DNA from: Mortierella alpina
Taxonomy: Eukaryota; Mortierellomycota; Mortierellomycetes; Mortierellales; Mortierellaceae
Direction of reading: 5' to 3'
DNA: 64,000 bases
Assembly (NCBI GenBank): GCA_029449245.1
Contig: JANATF010000016.1
Location: forward strand, 588,348 to 652,347
In this document: positions 50,039 through 61,111 of the stretch, piece by piece
Layout: every line of letters starts with the position of its first letter
Position numbering within the stretch: position 1 is the first letter of the stretch
The notes under the pieces: generated by a model
What the model saw: the letters and a program-made list of their open reading frames with translations, nothing else
Databases searched by the model: none
What the model was told of the DNA's origin: nothing
Position numbers and translations under genes: made by a program

Positions 50039-50723
50039 CGCTCTAGTGCCTGCTGGCGGTGAAGCAGAGTACAGATCCAAGTTCTGGAGAGATTTTTGGC
50101 ATCTGAATGTGGCCATGATGACATCCAACAACGCGTTGATCCCGGACCCAGATAAGGAGGATGTCCTGGCCTCTAACCCCAGTCAATGGCCCTTCCTTGC
50201 AGTCGGACTTCGCATGTGTGGCTGGGGCGATGATCTGGTCAAGTTCTATCTTCTGGGTAACCCTATTGTTTGGTGGGGGAGCACACTGTCTCTGCTGGGC
50301 TTTGGCTTGATGCTCAGCTTCTACATTGTGCGCCGGCAACGCAAATTTCAAGACATTTCGCCGATGGAGTGGGATCAGTTCCAGTACGTGGGCAAGATCC
50401 TGGTTGGGGGCTGGTTCCTACACTATATACCGTTCTGTATCATGGGCCGGGTGACCTACCTCCACCACTACTTTCCGGCATTGTATTTCTCGTTGTTGCT
50501 GTTCAGCTTTATGCTTGATCACTTTGTCCACCGCCCTCATATCAGCCCTCAGATCAGGGCGCTGGTTTGGGCAGTGGCATTTGGGGCAGTGACACTGACG
50601 TTCATATGGTTCTGGGATACCAGCTACGGTATCCATGGCCCTGCCGCCGACACGATGAGGAGCCGACAGTGGAGGAAAGGCTGGAATATCATTGACGACC
50701 ATAAGCCTAGCGCCACGTTCTAG
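47402..50723 (+). CDS. PMT2: Protein O-mannosyltransferase, PMT2 subfamily
   Basis: Nine exons (47402-47650, 47826-47942, 48129-48143, 48242-48621, 48708-48816, 48909-48959, 49067-49250, 49350-49919, 50047-50723) join in phase to 783 residues. A cytosolic N-terminus precedes the first helix. The catalytic first loop reads [39 protein letters not shown], with the Asp-Glu pair of the PMT active site. MIR repeats occupy the large lumenal loop (~330-510; [50 protein letters not shown]). The multi-span C-terminal half includes WPFLAVGLRMCGWGDD and YLHHYFPALYF. PMTs transfer mannose from dolichol-phosphate-mannose to Ser/Thr in the ER. [12 protein letters not shown] and FGFESG fit the PMT2 subfamily better than PMT1 or PMT4. 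The third exon has only 15 nt (AHFGK) yet lies in the active-site loop. The eighth intron contains a ~31-nt T-run (50008-50038). Confidence 0.95.
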
Positions 50724-52154
50724 TATCTTTTCTTGGTGGAAATACAATTGCATTTGCAGAAAGTCCGATTTTTTTTTGGCTCGGTACAGCAGCTGGAATG
50801 TCGTCGTTTTTGGGGTCCAGGCAGTTTCGGGCGATCGGCAGCAGGCGGTACTTCAGCCGCCGAAGTATCAACTGAGTTGCTTGGCCAAGGGCGCTCTCTA
50901 AAAAATATTCATGACGACGGAACAAGTTTTACTACTTTTAGGAGGGTGGTAGCTGCACAACAGACTACAGTAGTCTACGGTGATATATACCTGAGATGGT
51001 GCGCCAGCTGTGTCCAAAACTGAGTTCGGCGCAAGATGACGAATGCTTAGAGACACTTGAGAGCAGTTGCAGACTATACTTGCACGGTGGCAGACCATGA
51101 ACTGTGGTACATGGCTACATGCACCAGTAAGTCTTTCTTGTAGGCTAAAAATGTGGGGACGAGACATTCCCACGGCTGAGGAAGTCTTTAGGAATGGTCA
51201 AACGCTACCACTTGTTCCTATAACATCCCCTGCACATGCGTTGGCGAGTGGATGGCGATCAGGACAAATACAAGGTGCACTGGGCAGTGGGCAGTGGTAT
51301 GAAAATACGACTGTTGGTAGCAAAGTTTTTTTTTTCATATCTAAAAATACCCTGCCACGGCTGAGTGCTTTGCTGAACGCCTTTTCCCTTTTTCCGTCGT
51401 GCACGCTTGAGGTCCTGAAATAGACGGTGGTGCGCGTTGTTGCTGTCGCCTGCTGTCTGAGGCAATGTGTGTGGGTGTGCAGCAGGAGGGCGCCTGTGAG
51501 GGTGTTACAGGCAAGCAGGACGGCGACATGAACGATATCCCTCCAGTGTTGAGCGACGCGGGCCGTCGTGTTTGTTGTTTGTTTATGCCTGGCAGAGGGT
51601 GCCTGGGTTCAGAGCACTTGGGCACGATTCGTTGTCTATTTCTTTATTTCTTTTTGCGTTCTTTCTCTGTCTCTTTTCTCCCTCTCTCTCCCTCTCTCAC
51701 GCTCTGTACCTCTCTGTATCTCGCCGTCCGTCGTCCCGCCGTGCTCACTCCCTTCTTCCTTCGCAGCCCCTCTCTCTCTCTTCTGCATCCGACCCGCCGC
51801 ATCTGCATCTGCATCCGTTCAAGCCATCCCTTCCCTTTTCGGCAGACTCGGCATTCACCTGGACACCAAAGCGACTTTTGAGGCTAGACGACCGCTACTG
51901 TAGATTTGTGAGCGCCCATTGCGCCATTTGCCCCCTCCCTCGCCACCTGTCGCCCTACGCCTCGTCGTGTGTCGCCGCCCTTCATCCACCTGTCGCCCCT
52001 CGACTCTTAGAACACCTGCAAGGGCTCTGACAACCTTCCACATTGGTAATCTATCGTACTCACGCCCGGGGCTGATGCAAAACTCACACACTTGAACAGA
52101 GTCAAGAGGACGTCCATACAATCCATACAAACAACAACCTCTTCGCTCCTCGTA
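50724..52154. other. Intergenic region, PMT2-like to glycosyltransferase-like gene
   Basis: About 1.4 kb with T-runs (50769-50779, 51327-51336), a pyrimidine-rich block (51650-51800, CTCTCTCCCTCTC units) likely belonging to the next gene's promoter, and no open frame with coding character. The 5' end of the next gene is uncertain and could reach back into this region. Confidence 0.4.
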
Positions 52155-53523
52155 ATGCTGCGATACCAAGATAACAAGACTGACACCCGCTTCAGCAAAA
52201 CTTGTTCTTGTAGACTCGTAAACTGGAAGCTAGACTCGACTGATTTAGCGGCATCTGTATCAGAAGGAGCATCAAGTCGATCCCAGAAATCTTCAAGGAT
52301 GGTCATGATGCGTTTCTCTTCGCTTCATTCCATCATTTTTTTGTCAACGCTGGTCGTCCTTTGGCTGGGCTGGTCTAACTTTCGGTTACAAAGTAGGTTG
52401 GAGAGTCTCACCGCAGGTCACTTACTAGATGTCTGAGGATGCATCTCTCCGGTGCTGTGCAGTTCTCAACCTCTCGTGCAGCGTATTTTGACCTTCGTCT
52501 TTTGTTTGTATTTTCCACTTCACTACCGCCTGCGCTTTATCAGAAGACAGTTCGTCCAGGTCAGCCAATAACTCGGGATACAGAGGCAACACACGCGGTT
52601 CGATCAACGAAAAATATGTCAACCACCGGCCTGCAGAGTCTGAGACTGATCTGCCCTTTGTATCGGATCGTACAGCCTCGCCCCTGGAGACTCTGCGCAA
52701 GCCATTTACGATTGTCACTGCAGCATCGTCAAACCACTTCTGCGCACTCGAGTCCTTTCTCTACTCCATGTCTGAGATCCTGGATGGCCTGGAGCGGACA
52801 GAGATGAGGCCCAAGATCATCGTGTACAACCTCGGTGGCATGGACGCCGTGCAAATGGATAAGATGGCGTGGCTAAAGCAAAACGGGTACATTGATGAGT
52901 ACAAGGACTTTGACTATTCAGCCTACCCAGCTTTCTGGGACATTACTGTCGCAAGAGGAGAATATGGATGGAAGGCCGGTATCATCAAGGAGGTAGCAGA
53001 CAAATACCGCGGCCTCATCCTTTGGCTCGATTCAGGAAACATGCTCGCGTTAGACTTTTTGAGGTACCTCCCAGGATATCTCGACAAGTATGGCTTCTGG
53101 AGTCCACAGAGTTCCGGCAGCTTCCAGCAGTACACTCACCCGGGATTGCCCCAGTTCTACGGCGACTCTCTCGAAAATTACGCGCAAGAAACCAACTGCA
53201 ACGGAGCTGCAGTCGCTTTTGACGCCTCAAACGATCTGGTCTATAATGGATTGCTGAAGGAGTGGTATAAATGCTCGGCCACCAAGGATTGCATCGCACC
53301 CTCAGGATCATCCAGGGCCAACCATAGGCAGGACCAAGCCGCGCTGACATTCCTGGTCAAGCGCATGCGCTACGCAGAACAGTGCCGGCACCATCCAGAG
53401 TACTATGGAGTTACCGTTCACCAGGATAAGGTCTGTCACGAGAGGATACGGGCCTACCAAATTATGAAGGGCATGAATCAGGACTCCAGCACAACGGATG
53501 CTGAAGAGGAGGACGATGACTAG
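52155..53523 (+). CDS. Golgi-type glycosyltransferase-like protein (DUF1647-like fold)
   Basis: Exons 52155-52392 and 52544-53523 join in phase to 405 residues; a start at 52299 is an alternative. A signal-anchor helix (SIIFLSTLVVLWLGW) near residues 55-70 predicts type-II topology. The lumenal domain has KIIVYNLGGMDAVQMDKM, YPAFWDITVARGEYGWKAGIIKEVADKYRGLILWLDSGNML and SRANHRQDQAALTFLVKRM. The pattern (Val-Tyr-Asn-Leu-Gly, Tyr-Gly-Trp-Lys, Leu-Trp-Leu-Asp-Ser) resembles DUF1647-type and related nucleotide-sugar transferases, where the aspartate in WLDS would take the DxD-like position. Donor and acceptor sugars are unknown. The C-terminus is acidic (AEEEDDD). It sits downstream of PMT2 on the same strand and is the last conserved gene before the subtelomere, 10.2 kb from the first telomere repeat. 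Confidence 0.8.
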
Positions 53524-54340
53524 AATATAATACACAATGCATGTTTCTTTGGATCGCTCCTGTGGAAAAGACGTGTTTGTGATCCTAAACGATGTATATA
53601 TAATCTATTGTATCAGTTCCGAGTCCCAAGTGGCCTCAAACCATTCAATTGTCAGTTGGAAATGGTGTGGGAGACTTGATCCGCGGATGCCGCACTTGAT
53701 GTCCTGTTCTTCAAGCAATGTGCGTTAGATGTGCATATGTATCGATAGGTTGTCACTTGGACAACGTTGCCTGAAATACATCGACCGAGACCTGTAGGCC
53801 GTCATTCACGACGACCAGACGCAGTATGCAAATCTTGATCATGGCGATTCCCTCGCCTGTCGTCAAGGTCGCTGCTATGAATCCATTTACTGCCAATGCC
53901 GAGCTCGATATCAGTCCTGCTGTTGTGCTGTTGCTGCCTGAGTAGGACACCTTGAAGGCTTATAAATTCGTAGCTACAGAATCACAGTACTACAGTAAAG
54001 AAGGCAAACGATTCTTCGCCTTGCATTTGCCTCTCATTGTTCTTTTCCATTCACCTCGTGCCAAACTCTGTACTTTGGAATATTGTGGGCTGTTGTACCC
54101 GAGTCGCATTACCCTATTTTCTCAAGTGCTCCGCCCTCTGAGAGCCTCGGCAGTCTGCGCGAGCGGCCCTGATGATCTTGAACAACGAACACTCATCATG
54201 AGCGTGTCAAAGGATTCACGATTACTAGTGATAGCATAGCTGATTCCTTTATCGTGTCTTCACACAATGCTGAGCGGTTCGCTTCAAGTCCCTTTATTAC
54301 TACTATATCCACTGATCCTGGGTAGTGCGGGCTTATCATA
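53524..54340. other. Start of subtelomere; possible gene relic
   Basis: The minus strand at 53753-53950 has an open frame of ~66 codons without a convincing ATG (…AVNGFIAATLTTGEGIAMIKICILRLVVVNDGLQ…), perhaps a decayed exon. The last 100 bp before 54341 (from ~54236) are similar to the segment starting near 56245 and mark the 3' end of a duplicated unit. Confidence 0.35.
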
Positions 54341-54772
54341 TTACCACAGACCAACGGCTGAAAGAACAACGGCGGCAGCGGCAAAGACCAAGGACGAGGA
54401 CGAGGATGAGATGCACGAGGCGGAGCTTGAGCTGAGGGGACCACTTCCATCAGGCTTGCAGTAGACGGCCGAAAGGGCTGCTGAATCTGAGGCAACCAAC
54501 TCCATGTTCCCCGGGGGACACAGAGGATCGCACTTCATGAAAGGAGAGGCATCGTGGCCAATAGCACACAGGCACGCTTGCTCGGCGCTCGAGAAATCGC
54601 TAAATGACTTGAGATTGGCTCGGACACCTTCGATTCCTTTGCACTGTGGGATCGATCTTGCCACGTCGTTGACACACATCTGGCAAGCACTCGAAGCGGC
54701 TTCCACGGATGTCGAAAGTGCAATGGCCAGGACGCCGATCAGGCTCAAGGAGAGGGCTGAGGTGAAGCGCAT
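54341..54772 (-). CDS. Small secreted cysteine-rich protein, GPI-type C-terminus (copy 1)
   Basis: A single exon of 143 residues on the minus strand; the ATG at 54770-54772 starts a clear signal peptide (MRFTSALSLSLIGVLAIALS, cleavage likely after VEA near 25). The mature part has eight cysteines in the order CQMC, PQCKG, ACLC, KCDPLC, YCKP. A Ser-rich stretch (SGPLSSSSASC...) and a hydrophobic end (LVFAAAAVVLSAVGLW) follow, as in GPI-anchored cell-wall proteins. I do not recognise a named family; the spacing does not match CFEM or hydrophobins. A Cys inside the Ser-rich tail (SASC) makes nine in total in this copy. A close paralogue lies 2 kb further right in the same orientation. Confidence 0.75.
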   Translation of the reverse strand: MRFTSALSLSLIGVLAIALSTSVEAASSACQMCVNDVARSIPQCKGIEGVRANLKSFSDFSSAEQACLCAIGHDASPFMKCDPLCPPGNMELVASDSAALSAVYCKPDGSGPLSSSSASCISSSSSSLVFAAAAVVLSAVGLW

Positions 54773-56344
54773 GTCGGAAAGGGAGGCAAGGTAAAGCTGA
54801 TGAGTGAAAGAAGACAAGGAAGCAGCCGAGAAATCGCCCACTATTTAAGCAACAGCTCCCGCGTTGGATGGTAGAGTCGGCTGCTGAAATAAAACAAGAG
54901 CCATTGTAGCACCATGAGAGAGAAAACCTTCATTTCCTCATTACTCTGCTGGTACCCATCGGTCGCGGCACATACGGCCGCTGCGGACTTTGGTCGGGCG
55001 ACCATATATCACGTCGGCAAGTTTTGTTGTGCTGGCGTGGTCTGTTACCGGCCGAAGGTTCGTTGACAATTGTGTGAATGATGGGAGTTCGTTTTTCGGC
55101 ATGGTCTTTGTTGGTCTCGCTGAGAGCTTTGAGGTCGCCACTGGAGTTATCGGTGCACAGCTTCATAGGGAGCACGCTTGACAGACGGACACGACAGGAC
55201 GTGATGCTTATCGGCTGGAGTTCCGTTGAGGCGAGGAGACCACAGTCAGTTTGGCTACGAGCGTTGGGCGAGTCGCGGGAAGGGTCCGGTCGCAACTCTC
55301 ACACATGCACGCACTCTCCCCTTTCTTCCATGCCAGATTATAGTATTTTATATACCTTAAGTTGTCTCTCACCGCCTTCCGTCCGTTCGCCCATTCACCA
55401 CGTTCACATCGGTCTAGGGCAGAGTCATCACCTCACAATCTACCTTCACGTTCACGCAGACACCTACTCTTGCTCTTTTTCCGAACGCCATTGCTCACGT
55501 TGACTATGATTAGACACCTGCATACACTATCCCCACCCTCACTAGAATAGTAATTCACCTTCTAACAGCAGCATCCTTCGCCTCGTTCGCCATTGCATGC
55601 CTTTCATGTCTTTTCTTCCTTACACCCCGAGGCTTACAGCCCGCTCTCTGCGCTCTTCTTGGCTGTTCCTATTTAGCCCAACGCACGTCTAGAGCTGACA
55701 CAACTTGGCGCTGTTCCTGGCAGTCCGTCTCCACCCTCATTGCTACCTTCACATCAATCCAGTTGCCAGATCTCACGCTGGTTGATCGAAAGCATTTTCT
55801 CCCCTTTTCCCCACGCCCGTCTTCACGATGACATCTCACCACCATAGCCCAGCTTCAGCGAGTCAACCGTTGTGTGACTATATTCCCACACCTTTTCTTC
55901 GCCAACGACGACACTCACCTGAACGCTGGCCACCTCAACAGCGTTCACTCTGTCTCTCACGCCTCTGCGTAATCAATTACCTGCTAAGGATGGTAGAGCT
56001 ACAACCACGCGGCTTTTTCAACATCGTCCCATCTTCACGAATTAGAAATCTGAGCTCAGCACGCGGTAGACTCGGTACACGATTTAGGTTCGCGGCACGC
56101 TTGCAGATATTTTGTGCTGTCGTGCCTGATTCGCATCCATATATTTCTTGAGGGCGGAGCACTTGTGAGCTTTTGCTCTCTGATGCTTGAACAAAGTGTA
56201 GATCTACTAAGAGCGTCCTGCGAATTCATTGCTGTATAATCGAAGCTGATCCTTCCATCGTGCCTTCACACAAGTCTCAGCAATCTTTAGTTCTCCAATC
56301 TTTTATGAATACTCAATAGGCTGAAGTGTGGGAATCATGTCACA
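54773..56344. other. Spacer between the two secreted-protein genes
   Basis: The first ~200 bp (promoter of copy 1, with TATTTAAG near 54842) is clearly related to the promoter of copy 2 (56838-57000). The segment near 55080-55170 is a diverged copy of 57430-57510. From about 55330 the sequence becomes CT-rich with degenerate repeats. No intact gene was found. Confidence 0.45.
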
Positions 56345-56776
56345 TTATGACAGAGCCACAGCTGAAAAGACGATCGCGGCAGCGGCAGAGGCCAAGTGCG
56401 AATACGGCATGGAAGAGGCTGAGCTTGAGGTTGAGTCGAGAGGACCGCTTCCATCAGGCTTGCAGTAGATGGAAGAAATGGCCTCCGAAACTGAGGCACT
56501 CGACTTCATTTCCCCGGGGGGACACAGAGGATCGCACTTCATGAAAGGAGAGGAGTCGTAGCCAATAGCACACAGGCACGCTTGCTCGGCGCTCGAGAAT
56601 TCGCTAAATGACTTGAGATTGGCTCGGACACCTTCGATTCCTTTGCACTGTGGGATCGATCTTGCCACGTCGTTGACACACATCTGGCAAGCACTCGAAG
56701 CGGCTTCCACGGATGTCGAAAGTGCAATGGCCAGGACGCCGATCAGGATCAAGGAGAGGGCTGAGGTGAAGCGCAT
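56345..56776 (-). CDS. Small secreted cysteine-rich protein, GPI-type C-terminus (copy 2)
   Basis: A single exon of 143 residues, same length and strand as copy 1. Residues 1-88 differ from copy 1 at about four positions (10, 59, 73, 75); the Ser-rich tail has diverged but keeps a hydrophobic end (LASAAAAIVFSAVALS). The eight cysteines of the mature domain are all conserved, and the extra tail Cys of copy 1 is absent. The signal peptide is nearly identical. The promoter TATATA near 56842 and ~150 bp upstream align with copy 1, so whole gene units were duplicated. Location and type suggest a cell-wall or secreted effector-like role, which is inference. Confidence 0.75.
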   Translation of the reverse strand: MRFTSALSLILIGVLAIALSTSVEAASSACQMCVNDVARSIPQCKGIEGVRANLKSFSEFSSAEQACLCAIGYDSSPFMKCDPLCPPGEMKSSASVSEAISSIYCKPDGSGPLDSTSSSASSMPYSHLASAAAAIVFSAVALS

Positions 56777-59700
56777 GTCGGAGAGGGGGGCAAGTTAAAG
56801 CTGGTGAATGAAGGAACCCAATGAAGTAGCCGAGAATTGCCCACTATATACGCAACGGCCTCCACGCGGGATGGTCAAAGTCGAGAAATAAAGCATGAGG
56901 TACAAGGTCGACTTAATGAGAAAGAAAACCTTCTTTGCCTCATTACTCTGGTGGTCGGGTGCCGGGAACATCATCTGCGCCTCCGAGGGAATACCAAGGT
57001 CACTCCGCCCTTGGTCAAATGACAAATACCACGTCAGCATATTCTGTACTGACTTGGGCGCAGTGTATGAACCTTCAGTGCTATTGTTAATCCGATCGCC
57101 ATTTGAGCAAAATCTCAGATGCGCGCTTTTCTTACAAACACTGGCACGTCAGAAGCCGTTTCCTTGTTGTTTTCGAACTTGTTGCTCGCGTTTGTTGCTG
57201 TAAAAGAATGAGGTGCCATTGACATCCAGTGTCGCTGAGTGGTCATGTTGGGTGTCGGAGGGATAGCGCAGGCAAAGGTGACTTTTCGCCTGACATGGAG
57301 AATCCGCGTCAAAATCGGCGAGCGTCGCCCTTCGCGCGCGATTGTTCGTGACGCGTCAATTTGGTGAGCTCGGTCTTTATGAAAGCACAGCGCGTCCATT
57401 ACCTATGAGGGCGCGTGCTGACGATAGTGCGGCATAGGGCGGTCTCTGTTCGTTGCTGCGATCTTTGAGTTCGCCAATGGAGTCATCATTGTAGAGCCTC
57501 CCCGGGAACTCCCATAACGCAAGGCGACAGGACACACAATTAAAGTGGTTGTGAGATCGTTTTCAATGGTGTTCCGTGACGAAGGCGAGAATCCTGTCAT
57601 TTGCCTAGTTGTCCTCTGTCCTTTGTCTTTGTAATCTGTCCTTGGTCCTTTGTCCAAGAGAGACTCTTTGGTGTCAAGAATAGAGAGGCAGAGTGAATAT
57701 GAGTGTAGCTGACACTCTGTCTACCTCTACTTTCGCATACACTCCGTTTTCTCATGATTGCTCACATCGTACAGGGCACACGGCCCCAATGTCACTCGAC
57801 TTGCCTCTCATTTCCTGGCAGCAGCGTCATTCAGGCTTTACCACGTTCGGATGTTTTGACTTGGCCACTGCACACCATTCGCATTCGTGGACCATATGCC
57901 TCCCTCTGTGCTTTTCTAATCTGTTCGTATTCACTTCACACAACCCTCCCTCCCACATTCACTCGTTCGCCTTGTTCACATTGGCCTTGAGCAGAGCCAT
58001 CACCTTCACTCGATCTCGCCTAAGTTCTCGTTGACTCTTTGATCAGACACAAGCGTACCGTTCTGCCATTCTCGTTTTAACTGCCATTCAGGCAGCTCAT
58101 CACTCCCTCACGCCTCATGGCCTGCATACCTCTCTCTCCGCTTTCACCTCTGCACGTCTTGATCTGCCAGTTGCTTGTAGCCCAACTCTACTCTACTACC
58201 CTCATTGATAATCTCACATACCCACACACCCATCAGTGACCTAATCGCCCCGCGGTCTTCAACGAGGACAGCCCACCATAATCTCTTCCGCATTTACCAC
58301 TTTCTCGAGCTCAAGTAGAGTTTTGATCTCGACTTGCCTCTGTCTTTCTGCCAGTAGACTCTTTCGTCCGTACATCTTGAAGCCTCCATTCATCTCTATG
58401 TGTCTTTTCCCTTCCCTATTCACCTAACGTGTGAGCTGACACTACCCACTACCTTGAGAGTATTCTTCTCACGGCTCTTTTCGACCCTGACCTCCCACTC
58501 AATTGATCCAGCGAGTCAAGTCGCGTGAATCTATTTCTCGACTCTTTTCTCATCGTGGGTCGGAGACATTCACCGGAGCGCCGGCAGCTATCTTTTTTTT
58601 TTTTTTTGTCGTTCTCTCCTTCCTTCACCACTTTCTCGCTCTTTTCTCACATTCTTCACAGTACTCAGTTAGAGTTGCTCACGTCGGCTTTGATAAGACG
58701 CACACAACTTCACGCTCGCTAAATGTAGCCTACTCTTTCTTCGAAGGCACAGTGACAGCCATCGATCTTTTTTTTGTTTTGCCATTGCACACCTCTCACC
58801 TCTCACTTGATGCTTCAAGCCTCCGTCGCTCTCTCTCTGCGCTTTCTTGTCTGTTCCTGTGCACCTCACGCGCGGCTTTTGCTGACACGACGCAATTGCT
58901 GTTCACCTCTGCCCTCTCAGTCATCGCTCTTCTCTCTCCCAGAGCAATCTCATCGCTCACCGCGGTTCACAGCGAGAGTGTTCTCCCCCCTTCTCCCTAA
59001 GTCTTCATAAAAGACGAAGCTGCTCCAGCTCCATCACGTTCTACCTTCACCTTACTCTCACTCCAGTCAGGCCTGCCGATTCTACTTGCCTTCTCCTCTA
59101 CGCCATCGACAAACCTCTCCAGCTTCACCATCCTCTCCAGCTTCACCATTTTCTCGCTTTTCCCCCTTGTATTCACAAAACTAAATGACACTGCTAGCAT
59201 CGGCTTTGATCAGACATAAGGCTACACCGCCCCTCAATCTCACTCGACTTGCCTTTCTCATTCTGACGGTAGCCGCTTCGCTATTACTGCATACCCTTAC
59301 AACTCTTGCTTGTTCAAACAAGTCCCACATCCTCCACTCCGCGTGTTCTTCTCGCCCCAAATCATCTCACTCGCGTCTTGAGTTGACGCTACCCTCACAC
59401 TTTTCCTCGTGGCCCATCTCTGCATTCACTGTCCCTCACTGACTCTCTCACTCACTGCTCATCACCGCGCCATTGATCGTCTGTAGCATCCTCACAGAGT
59501 CTCGCGTCCACTTCCTGTTCAGGCACCTTACTCGCTTCAGTATGGAACAAACACAAACTCGACACCAGCTCTCCCACAACCTAGCTTCACCTTTACTGTC
59601 CCTTCATGATGCGAGACCCTCCATCTTTTCCCACCTTTGTCTCCCTTGCCCTTCAACGATTGTCACCAACACAGGCCTGGATCTACCACCTCATCCTTTT

Positions 59701-60017
59701 TTTTCTCTCTCTTTGCCTCGTTTTTCAGTACATCTCTTCCTTCACATCTCACACACAGATGGCACGGTGCTCATCACTTTCTCCCCCATCTCTCAGCACA
59801 TTCCTCACTCGCTTCAACCTCATGAATTCCCTTCGGACCACTACAAAAGAAAAAAAGTGCGCCCACCTTCAGATCCACCACGCCTTTGCTCATCCCTTCT
59901 GGATCACAACTCCCCTGCCTACGCTGCTCTATTCCCTTTACTCTCCAGCCCAGCCATAAGTTTTTTCTCCAAAGCTGCCGTTGTTTAACCCTTCCCTCTT
60001 ATGCAACCCTGGCGAGA
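56777..60017. repeat. CT-rich subtelomeric block with degenerate repeats
   Basis: After the copy-2 promoter, the region from ~57660 to 59990 is C/T-rich on the plus strand. Related segments recur: TTTGATCAGACAC-like anchors near 58038, 58688 and 59203 (also 55506); CTCGACTTGCCTCT-like anchors near 57797, 58331 and 59241; and GCGCTTTCTTGTCTGTTCCTGTGC-like segments near 58838 and 55649. Copies are too diverged to be called a clean tandem array. Open frames here are Ser/Leu/His low complexity and not credible genes. Confidence 0.5.
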
Positions 60018-60441
60018 TGGATCTTCTCTTTCACGAACACGAGATGCCTGGAGTGATTTGCGAAACGTACCTGTGGACAAAAACGACAGTTCCAGCTGAA
60101 CCAGTGCGACGAGTCTGGAAAGTCGCCAGCCGCAATGAACAACCCGTTCCGGTAATGTGGCAGGTACTGCAGCATGCTGGAGCGAGGACTTGACCAAAGC
60201 TAGTCCATCTTCCGACTCGACGCACTGGAGAATCGCTACACATGATCGGGGGACAGAAAGCGATGAAGAAGAGGTGTTAGTCTTTGGCTATTACAAGCTC
60301 AGGAGAACACGGTTTATGGCTCTCTATCCGGCGTCCACCCCAGCACTGACAATTGCGCTCGCTTTGACACCCTCTTTGGCCCAGTTGCTGTCGACACTCA
60401 CATCTACGCTGGCTATCGCATCTGATTCTAACAGTGACTGA
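60018..60441 (+). pseudogene. Possible gene fragment of unknown function
   Basis: From an ATG at 60018 the frame reads MDLLFHEHEMPGVICETYLW...PAEPVRRVWKVASRNEQPVPVMWQ and reaches a possible donor (CAG/gtactg) near 60162; without splicing it stops at 60193. Composition looks more like coding sequence than the CT-rich block before it. A second open frame ends at 60441 (GYYKLRRTRFMALYP...). No family was recognised and no joined model was convincing. Confidence 0.3.
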
Positions 60442-60744
60442 GCCTTGAAAATAGCACTCGCCTAGGCAACTGACCAAGACCCTCGCGTAGGCACTGGCAA
60501 ATTGTACAGACACTGGCTGGACACCAACACTATGCCCAGAAAGCACTTACCCTGGGATCGTGGAGCAACAGCGATTGTTAGAGGGCCCTGCCTCTTGAGC
60601 AACTGCGTCTATACACGTATGACAAAGGCTACAGGGTGATAGTACCGCATAGAAGGTTGTTAGATACTTGTTCATTAAACACAACTTAGAGAATCCTCCT
60701 CCTCATTCAATAGTTTAAATCCATGGTCGATTGGTTATACTTAC

Positions 60745-60986
60745 CATCGCAGTACGTGGGTTTCGCTTTCAACGAAGCCCTTCCTTTGCGCCTTGTCCTC
60801 GCTGGCCGAGCGACCGATATCCTTGGCGTACTGAGAGGGACATAATAGTCATAGAGCAAACGTTTGCGGGTTAGAAGACAACTCAAAGAGCCAATCCTCA
60901 TTTCAACAATGACGTCCTCATAAAAAGCCGCATCCCAGGATTTCTCACTTCGTACCTTCTGTGTTGCGCAACCGTCTTCATATGCT
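60745..60986 (-). pseudogene. Possible exon(s) of a decayed minus-strand gene
   Basis: On the minus strand, an acceptor (ttcttgcag) at 60987 precedes a frame reading AYEDGCATQKVRSEKSWDAAFYEDVIVE and LLTRKRLLYDYYVPL, ending at a gtaagt donor at 60744. Composition is coding-like, and the flanking splice signals are good. I could not link it to an intact gene. Confidence 0.35.
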
Positions 60987-61111
60987 GCTGCAAGAAAGAG
61001 AGTGTGTTTTTTGAAGTGGTTGCTTCCACTGATTTTTAATAGTCTCCACTGACTGTGGTTTACTCCACTTTCACTTTGCCTTTGTAGAGCGAAGACGTGA
61101 TAATCCTGCTA

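Noticed and set aside
58503-59988. Two long plus-strand frames (165 and 171 codons) in the CT-rich block
   Set aside because: Their Ser/Leu/His/Pro composition follows from C/T-rich sequence, and they are not conserved between the repeat copies.
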